Part shown: piece by piece, positions 5,282 to 9,481 of the stretch | Layout of the letters: the number at the start of each line of letters is the position of its first letter | Numbering within the stretch: position 1 is the stretch's first letter | DNA from: an uncultured Polynucleobacter sp. | GTDB taxonomy: Bacteria; Pseudomonadota; Gammaproteobacteria; Burkholderiales; Burkholderiaceae | Length of the DNA: 9,481 bases | Assembly: GCA_937996825.1 (NCBI GenBank) | Contig: CALKUJ010000003.1 | Location: 1-9,481 of the forward strand | Direction of reading: 5' to 3' | Notes under the pieces: model-generated | What the model was told of the DNA's origin: nothing | Seen by the model: the letters and a program-made list of their open reading frames with translations, nothing else | Database searches by the model: none | Position numbers and translations under genes: made by a program

Positions 5282-7718
5282 TATTGGCTCCTTAGTCGTC
5301 AAACTCGCGGCTGAAACGGCAGAGTTTCGGGAAGATTTGGGCAAAAGTGCTCGGCTTCTTGAAAAGCACGCCGACGGCATGCGTTCCTCTCTCGAGCGGG
5401 TGGCAGAAGTGGCTAAAACCACCTTTGCCATTGCGGTGGGTGTGGAGTCTGTTGGCGCACTCAAGGAGCTGATCGCCCACACCCTTGAAACAGTGGCCGC
5501 ACTGCAGGACTTTGCCGAACAAACGGGCGCAAGTGCGGTCGCTTTGTCAGGCTTTGCACCAGTGGCCACTATTTCTGGCGTGGCCATGGAGCAAATCAGC
5601 GTAGGACTGACCAAACTCTCCAAGGGACTCGCTGGGGTCGACGACGAGACCAAGGGGGCAAGCCAAGCACTGGCTTATCTGGGTATCAAGGCCAAGGACT
5701 CGGGGGGGAATCTCCGTGATCCTGCCGAAGTGATGAACGAGATTGCTCTAAAGCTCTCGGACTTTGAAGACGGTGCAGGTAAAACTGCCATCGCGCTGGA
5801 GTTGTTTGGAAAATCAGGGGCGACTCTGCTGCCATTCCTGAAAGATTTGGCAGCAAATCAGGACCTCAACATCCGCATGACCCAAGCGGAGATTGAATCC
5901 GCTGAGCAAGCGTCTAAAGCGTTGGGGCGCATGAAGGCAGAGCACAACTTTGTGGCTCAGACCATCGTCACAGCGGCTTTACCTGCAATGGAGGAGTTGG
6001 TAGGACAGCTCAAAGAGGTGGTTCTTGGGACGCACAACTCGGCTGAGGCCATGGTTCGCTTGCGAGACGATGGCACTCTCAAAGAGTGGGCCCAAGATGC
6101 TGCAGTCGGTCTGGCCATCGTGATCGATGCGATGCGCGGCCTGATCCAAATGGTCAAGTCGGTGATCGGCAGCTTTGAGGCTGTTTGGGCCGACATGGAG
6201 TTGTTGGGCACTTTCATTGCCGGGGGTAAGGGACTCAACCCCTTCTCGGATGAGAACCAGGCAACGCTCAAGGCCGCGCTTGAAAAGCGAAACGCGATTG
6301 TCGAAAAGGCCAATCAGAACTATGTAGACCTGTGGAAGATGCCGCTGCTGTCTGACGCGGTCAAATCACGATTTGATGCAATCAATAAGGGTGAGGCTGA
6401 GGCGACTGGTGGTGCTAAGCCAAAGCTGAACTACAACTCAGCAACGGGTGCGCTCACGGCTGGGGCAATGGCCCAAATTGAGAGCGATATCAAAAAGCTG
6501 CAGGGTCTGACAGATGTGGAAAGCGGCATCCTCAAAGACCGCCAAAAGATCATCGACCTGTACGAGAGTCAGGGCTACATCAGCTTCAAGGAAGCGAGTG
6601 AGGCTCGACTCAATGCTCAGCAGGACTTCACAGACAAGCTGGGGGATCTGTATGGCCAAGAAGAGACCATCCTCAAACGGGGGCTGGCCACGGTTGCCAA
6701 GACAACCCAGGACAAACTAAAGCTTCAAGACAAGCTCTCAGAAATCACCCTGCGCCGCGAAAAGCTCGAACGCGATGCCCAGCAATCCAACTTGGAGCGA
6801 GAGATCAAGTTGCCAGGGGAGACGCTCAAAGACATCCAAGAGCAAGTTGCCAGAAGCCAAAACCAACTGCGTGCCACCGAAGAGCAGATCAAGGTGCTCA
6901 AGGACAGCGGTGCTATCAGTGAAGTTGAGTCGCTCAAACGCCTCTCAGCGGCACGAAAGTCCAGTGCAGAAGAGTTGGCTGACTTTGCTGCAAAAGCAAG
7001 AGAGCTCGTGGAGGCAGCACCAGGAAACGATAAGTTGGCTGACTCCTTCAAGCGGATTGAAGAAGCGGCAAGGCAAGCAGCTGATGGTGCGCAACTCTTG
7101 GGTCAACGTGCATTTGAACTCGCAGATCCGGGGGCAGGCTTCTCTAAGGCGTTGCGAACCCTTGGTGAAGAGACTGAACAGGTGGGCAAGCAAATGGAGG
7201 CCGTTACCACCAGAGCGTTCAACGGGATGACCGATGCGTTGACCAACTTTGTCATGACTGGCAAGTTGGATTTTCGAACGCTTGCGACTTCCATCATTTC
7301 GGATCTGATTCGAATCCAAATCCAACGCTCGATCACTTTGCCAATGGCAAATGCATTGGGGGGTATGTTTGGATTTGCCAACGGTGGGGTCATGACCTCG
7401 GCTGGTCCGTTGCCATTGCGCACTTACGCAGGCGGTGGGGTTGCCTCGTCGCCTCAATTGGCGGTGTTTGGTGAGGGCTCTATGAATGAGGCGTATGTGC
7501 CTTTGCCAGATGGACGCTCCATCCCCGTCACGATGAGGCAAGGTGGATCAGGTGCTGGGGATGTATTCAACATCTCTGTCAATGTTGCCGAGGGAGGCAC
7601 GACCTCCACGGCTGGCCAAGGTCAGGATTTGGGTCGCGCTATCTCGAGCGCGGTTCGACAAGAGTTGCTCAATCAAAAGCGTGCAGGCGGTTTGCTTGAT
7701 CCCCGAAGGATGGGGTGA
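5274..7718 (+). CDS. Tail tape measure protein, lambda gpH-like (814 aa)
   Basis: The protein sets tail length and is ejected during infection. The N-terminus (SLVVKLAAETAEFREDLGKS) is the usual tape measure opening. A hydrophobic Ala/Val-rich segment lies near residues 45-80. The block around residues 90-205 (FAPVATISGVAMEQISVGL, then ALELFGKSGATLLPFLKDL) matches lambda-family tape measure proteins. Residues ~400-640 are charged coiled-coil. Residues ~640-690 (AFNGMTDALTNFVMTGKLDF, RTLATSIISDLIRIQIQ) are the lambda-type C-terminal domain, followed by a Gly-rich tail. Length is close to lambda gpH (853 aa), suggesting a tail of about 120 nm at ~1.5 Angstrom per residue. AAGG at 5258-5261 and the overlap with G-T support ATG 5274. 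Confidence 0.94.
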   Translation: MADIGSLVVKLAAETAEFREDLGKSARLLEKHADGMRSSLERVAEVAKTTFAIAVGVESVGALKELIAHTLETVAALQDFAEQTGASAVALSGFAPVATISGVAMEQISVGLTKLSKGLAGVDDETKGASQALAYLGIKAKDSGGNLRDPAEVMNEIALKLSDFEDGAGKTAIALELFGKSGATLLPFLKDLAANQDLNIRMTQAEIESAEQASKALGRMKAEHNFVAQTIVTAALPAMEELVGQLKEVVLGTHNSAEAMVRLRDDGTLKEWAQDAAVGLAIVIDAMRGLIQMVKSVIGSFEAVWADMELLGTFIAGGKGLNPFSDENQATLKAALEKRNAIVEKANQNYVDLWKMPLLSDAVKSRFDAINKGEAEATGGAKPKLNYNSATGALTAGAMAQIESDIKKLQGLTDVESGILKDRQKIIDLYESQGYISFKEASEARLNAQQDFTDKLGDLYGQEETILKRGLATVAKTTQDKLKLQDKLSEITLRREKLERDAQQSNLEREIKLPGETLKDIQEQVARSQNQLRATEEQIKVLKDSGAISEVESLKRLSAARKSSAEELADFAAKARELVEAAPGNDKLADSFKRIEEAARQAADGAQLLGQRAFELADPGAGFSKALRTLGEETEQVGKQMEAVTTRAFNGMTDALTNFVMTGKLDFRTLATSIISDLIRIQIQRSITLPMANALGGMFGFANGGVMTSAGPLPLRTYAGGGVASSPQLAVFGEGSMNEAYVPLPDGRSIPVTMRQGGSGAGDVFNISVNVAEGGTTSTAGQGQDLGRAISSAVRQELLNQKRAGGLLDPRRMG

Positions 7719-7754
7719 TGGGAAGTCTTGAAGGAATGGATCAAGGGATATTCA

Positions 7755-8093
7755 ATGGCTACCTTCACATGGATCCCATCCATTGGGGCATCGCTGAGCG
7801 TTAAACCAAACGTGCGACGCGTCTCTTTTGGCGATGGCTACGAGCAACGCTTGGCATATGGCATCAACACTCAGCCTGAGGTCTGGTCACTGGAGTTTCG
7901 GGGCAAGTCCACAAGCGACGCCTCTGCAATCGACAGCTTCTTGTGGGCACGAGGTGCGGTTCAAGCCTTTGATTGGACAACTCCGAGCGGTATCACGGGG
8001 AAGTTCACCTGTGAAGAGTGGAGTCGAACGATTGAAGAGCCAAACATAGAAAACATCCGCGCCACCTTCAAGCAGGTTTTTGATTTGTCATGA
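7755..8093 (+). CDS. Minor tail protein M family (112 aa)
   Basis: Residues 1-40 (ATFTWIPSIGASLSVKPNVR, then FGDGYEQRLAYGIN) carry the FGDGYxQR motif typical of the gpM family, and VWSLEFRG continues it. In lambda, gpM acts in tail-tip assembly after the tape measure step, and its length (109 aa) is similar. Start ATG 7755 follows AAGGGA at 7743-7748 by 6 nt; the in-frame TTG at 7728 adds nine unlikely residues (including KEWIKGY). The stop overlaps the next start in ATGA. Confidence 0.92.
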   Translation: MATFTWIPSIGASLSVKPNVRRVSFGDGYEQRLAYGINTQPEVWSLEFRGKSTSDASAIDSFLWARGAVQAFDWTTPSGITGKFTCEEWSRTIEEPNIENIRATFKQVFDLS

Positions 8094-8794
8094 CTTCCCA
8101 ATCCATCACAACTGAAATCCAGCGTCTTGCACCAAGTGCTGTCATTGAGCTCTTTGTATTGGACTTGAGCCTCTTTAATGAGGGGGTCGTGCGCTTTCAT
8201 GCGGGCACCAACGAGCTGCGCAGGCAAGTGGTCTGGCAAGGCAATGCCTATGAACCGTTTCCCATTCAGGCAGAAGGCTTTGAATTCAATGGCAACGGTC
8301 AAGTCCCAAGGCCAAAGCTCAAAGTGGCCAACGTCACTGGAAGCATCACCGCGTTGATCTTGTCATACCAAGACTTGGTGGGCGCAAAGATCACCCGAAA
8401 GCGCACCCTGGTCAAGTATCTGGATGGTGTGAACTTTGCCAGTGGGAGCAACCAGTCGGCTGACCCCAGTGCAGAGTTTGCAGACGATGTTTATTACATC
8501 GACCGCAAGTCACGAGAGACAAGGGATGTGGTTGAGTTCGAACTGGCCGCATCTTTTGACTTAGAGGGCGTGGCTTTGCCTCGCAGGCAAATCGTGCAAA
8601 ACGTCTGTCCTTGGGGGTATCGAAGTGCAGAGTGTGGCTACACGGGCACAGCGTATTTCAACGCCAACGATGTGTCTGTCTCGCTCAAATCCCAAGATGC
8701 TTGTGGCAAGAGACTGAGTTCTTGTCAGAGGCGATTTGGCTCAAATGCTGAACTTCCGTTTGGCGGTTTTCCAGCCGCAGGATTGATCCGCTAA
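8090..8794 (+). CDS. Minor tail protein L, predicted [4Fe-4S] tail-tip protein (234 aa)
   Basis: The N-terminal half (ELFVLDLSLFNEGVVRFHAG, VVWQGNAYEPFPIQAEGF) is the conserved gpL beta domain. The C-terminal domain has exactly four cysteines, C173, C182, C205 and C212, in the pattern C-x8-C-x22-C-x6-C. As I recall it, this equals the reported iron-sulfur ligands of lambda gpL both in spacing and numbering. gpL forms part of the tail-tip baseplate below the distal tube ring. The end LPFGGFPAAGLIR is typical. It is coupled to neighbours on both sides: ATGA with the M gene and TAATG with the next gene. Confidence 0.94.
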   Translation: MTSQSITTEIQRLAPSAVIELFVLDLSLFNEGVVRFHAGTNELRRQVVWQGNAYEPFPIQAEGFEFNGNGQVPRPKLKVANVTGSITALILSYQDLVGAKITRKRTLVKYLDGVNFASGSNQSADPSAEFADDVYYIDRKSRETRDVVEFELAASFDLEGVALPRRQIVQNVCPWGYRSAECGYTGTAYFNANDVSVSLKSQDACGKRLSSCQRRFGSNAELPFGGFPAAGLIR

Positions 8795-9108
8795 TGCTTG
8801 ATTCCAATAAACACCTAGCACTTGAACATGCGGCTCGTGAGTTTCCTCGGGAATCATGTGGCTTGTTGGTCGTTCGCAAAGGCAAGGAGATCTATGTACC
8901 TTGCCAGAACATTGGCGTGGGAACTGATCAGTTCGTGATCGATCCACAAGACTACGTAAAGGCTGACAAGCGAGGTGAGATCGTAGGGGTGGTTCACTCG
9001 CATCCGAATTTGCCAGCAACTCCGAGCCAAGCAGACTGCGTGGCCTGTGAAGCCAGTGGCGTGCCTTGGTTCATCGTGTCCTACCCCAACGGCCAATGGT
9101 TTGAACTT
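8794..9108 (+). CDS. Tail tip assembly protein, gpK-like: JAMM (MPN) domain only, 3' end lost at seam
   Basis: About 105 residues of phage protein can be read. The JAMM metalloprotease motif is complete: E20 (PRESCGLL), H68 and H70 in HSHP, S78 and D81, that is HxHx7SxxD. In lambda-like gpK this domain is followed by an NlpC/P60 peptidase half, giving ~200-250 residues in total. Here, after YPNGQWFEL, the sequence loses phage character and becomes an out-of-frame reading of htpX up to a stop at 9399, so a 201-aa product would be an artefact. The start overlaps the gpL stop (TAATG), with AGGA at 8779-8782. The expected downstream tail genes (I and J types) are absent. Confidence 0.88.
9089..9108 (+). 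other. Seam between phage tail gene and htpX, with microhomology
   Basis: Within these 20 nt both genes read sensibly. Frame 1 gives the phage residues NGQWFEL, and frame 2 gives TANGLNL, which precedes the second membrane helix in betaproteobacterial HtpX proteins as I remember them. Upstream, frame 2 (CPTP) no longer resembles HtpX; downstream, frame 1 no longer resembles gpK. The break therefore lies somewhere within or just beside this stretch. Base composition shifts from roughly 50% GC to above 60% GC right after it. Confidence 0.85.
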
Positions 9109-9481
9109 GGGCGCGCTTCTGGGTTATGCCCTCATCATGGGTTTTGGCGGTGCCATCATTTCCTTGCTGATCAGCAAGCCCATGGCCAAGTGGACTTCGG
9201 GTGTGCGCGTGATCGAGCAGCCCCAAAACGCCGACGAAGCCTGGATCGTCGACACCGTGCGCAAGTTGGCCGACAAGGCTGGTATCGGCATGCCCGAAGT
9301 CGGCATCTTCGAGGGCGACCCCAATGCCTTCGCCACCGGCGCCTTCAAGAACTCGGCCCTGGTGGCCGTGAGCACCGGCCTGCTGCAACGCATGAGTGAC
9401 GACGAAGTGGAGGCCGTGCTCGGCCACGAGATGAGCCACGTGGCGAATGGCGACATGGTCACGCTCACGCTCATCCAAGGC
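9089..9481 (+). CDS. htpX: HtpX membrane zinc protease, fragment lacking start and running off the window
   Basis: HtpX is an inner-membrane M48 metalloprotease that degrades misfolded membrane proteins. The open frame gives ~131 residues with no stop. NLGALLGYALIMGFGGAIIS (9104 on) is the second membrane helix, then SKPMAKW, GIGMPEVGIFEGDPNAFATG, and NSALVAVSTGLLQ. The zinc-binding HExxH is HEMSH at 9425-9439, followed by VANGDMVTLTLIQG, nearly the same as E. coli HtpX. About 35 N-terminal residues with the start codon and first membrane helix are missing because the frame begins at the phage seam. Only an internal ATG (9137) is available and no ribosome binding site is evident, so this copy is unlikely to be made correctly. 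GC is 62-67% in sampled 60-nt blocks. Confidence 0.94.

Noticed and set aside
8794..9108. JAMM domain as part of a defence or ubiquitin-like system
   Set aside because: Its neighbours are M and L tail genes with overlapping stop/start, and the JAMM domain is the normal N-terminal half of lambda-type gpK. No E1, E2 or ubiquitin-like gene is present.
8794..9399. A 201-aa protein with a JAMM domain and a novel Arg/His-rich C-terminus
   Set aside because: Past 9108 this frame is an out-of-frame reading of htpX, whose true frame gives a clear HEMSH protease sequence. The tail is not a new domain.
9089..9481. htpX as the phage attachment site
   Set aside because: The break cuts inside a phage tail gene, with no integrase or att core near it. 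A phage end would not be expected between K and I/J.
1..9481. tRNA genes, CRISPR arrays, insertion sequences or longer direct repeats
   Set aside because: None was seen on reading both strands by eye. The coding genes are almost contiguous and leave no room outside 408-550.

Overview
The window is the virion-structure operon of a lambda/HK97-like siphovirus or prophage. All genes lie on the + strand and follow the classical late-gene order. The organism is most likely a Burkholderiales-type betaproteobacterium. This rests on the head genes resembling the phiE125-type set and on the last ~390 nt encoding a betaproteobacterial-looking HtpX protease; both are recognised from memory, not from a search.

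Layout. 1-407: C-terminal part of the S49-type capsid protease. 408-550: the only sizeable non-coding gap, holding two hairpins with identical CGTT loops and a terminator-like hairpin with six T's just before the capsid ribosome binding site. 551-1867: HK97-fold major capsid protein with an N-terminal scaffold-like coiled coil. 1897-2346: small putative virion protein of unknown function. 2368-4172: four neck and tail-completion genes (phiE125 gp8-type connector, head-tail adaptor, HK97 gp10-like, DUF3168). 4187-4597: tail tube protein. 4611-5281: tail assembly chaperones G and G-T, linked by a -1 frameshift on the heptamer A AAA AAC. 5274-7718: tape measure protein of 814 aa. 7755-8794: minor tail proteins M and L, the latter with the four-cysteine iron-sulfur signature. 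From 8794: a gpK-like protein with an intact N-terminal JAMM domain.

The gpK-like gene breaks off around 9089-9108 and the sequence passes, in another reading frame and at clearly higher GC, into the interior of htpX. That frame carries the HEMSH zinc-binding motif and stays open to the window end. Both genes are broken at the same point: gpK has lost its expected NlpC/P60 half and htpX its start and first membrane helix. About 20 nt at the seam read sensibly in both genes, so the join is at a microhomology. It is either a real illegitimate recombination (a defective prophage remnant) or an assembly chimera, and sequence alone cannot decide.

The structural genes are nearly gapless. Several neighbours overlap by 1-8 nt (ATGA, TAATG, ATGGCTAA), so translational coupling in one late transcript is likely. 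The protease and capsid protein build the prohead, the connector/adaptor/gp10/DUF3168 group closes the head and joins it to the tail, G/G-T load the tape measure protein for tube polymerisation, and M, L and K form the tail tip. No new defence or mobile system was found. The least ordinary features are the seam with htpX and the structured leader before the capsid gene.
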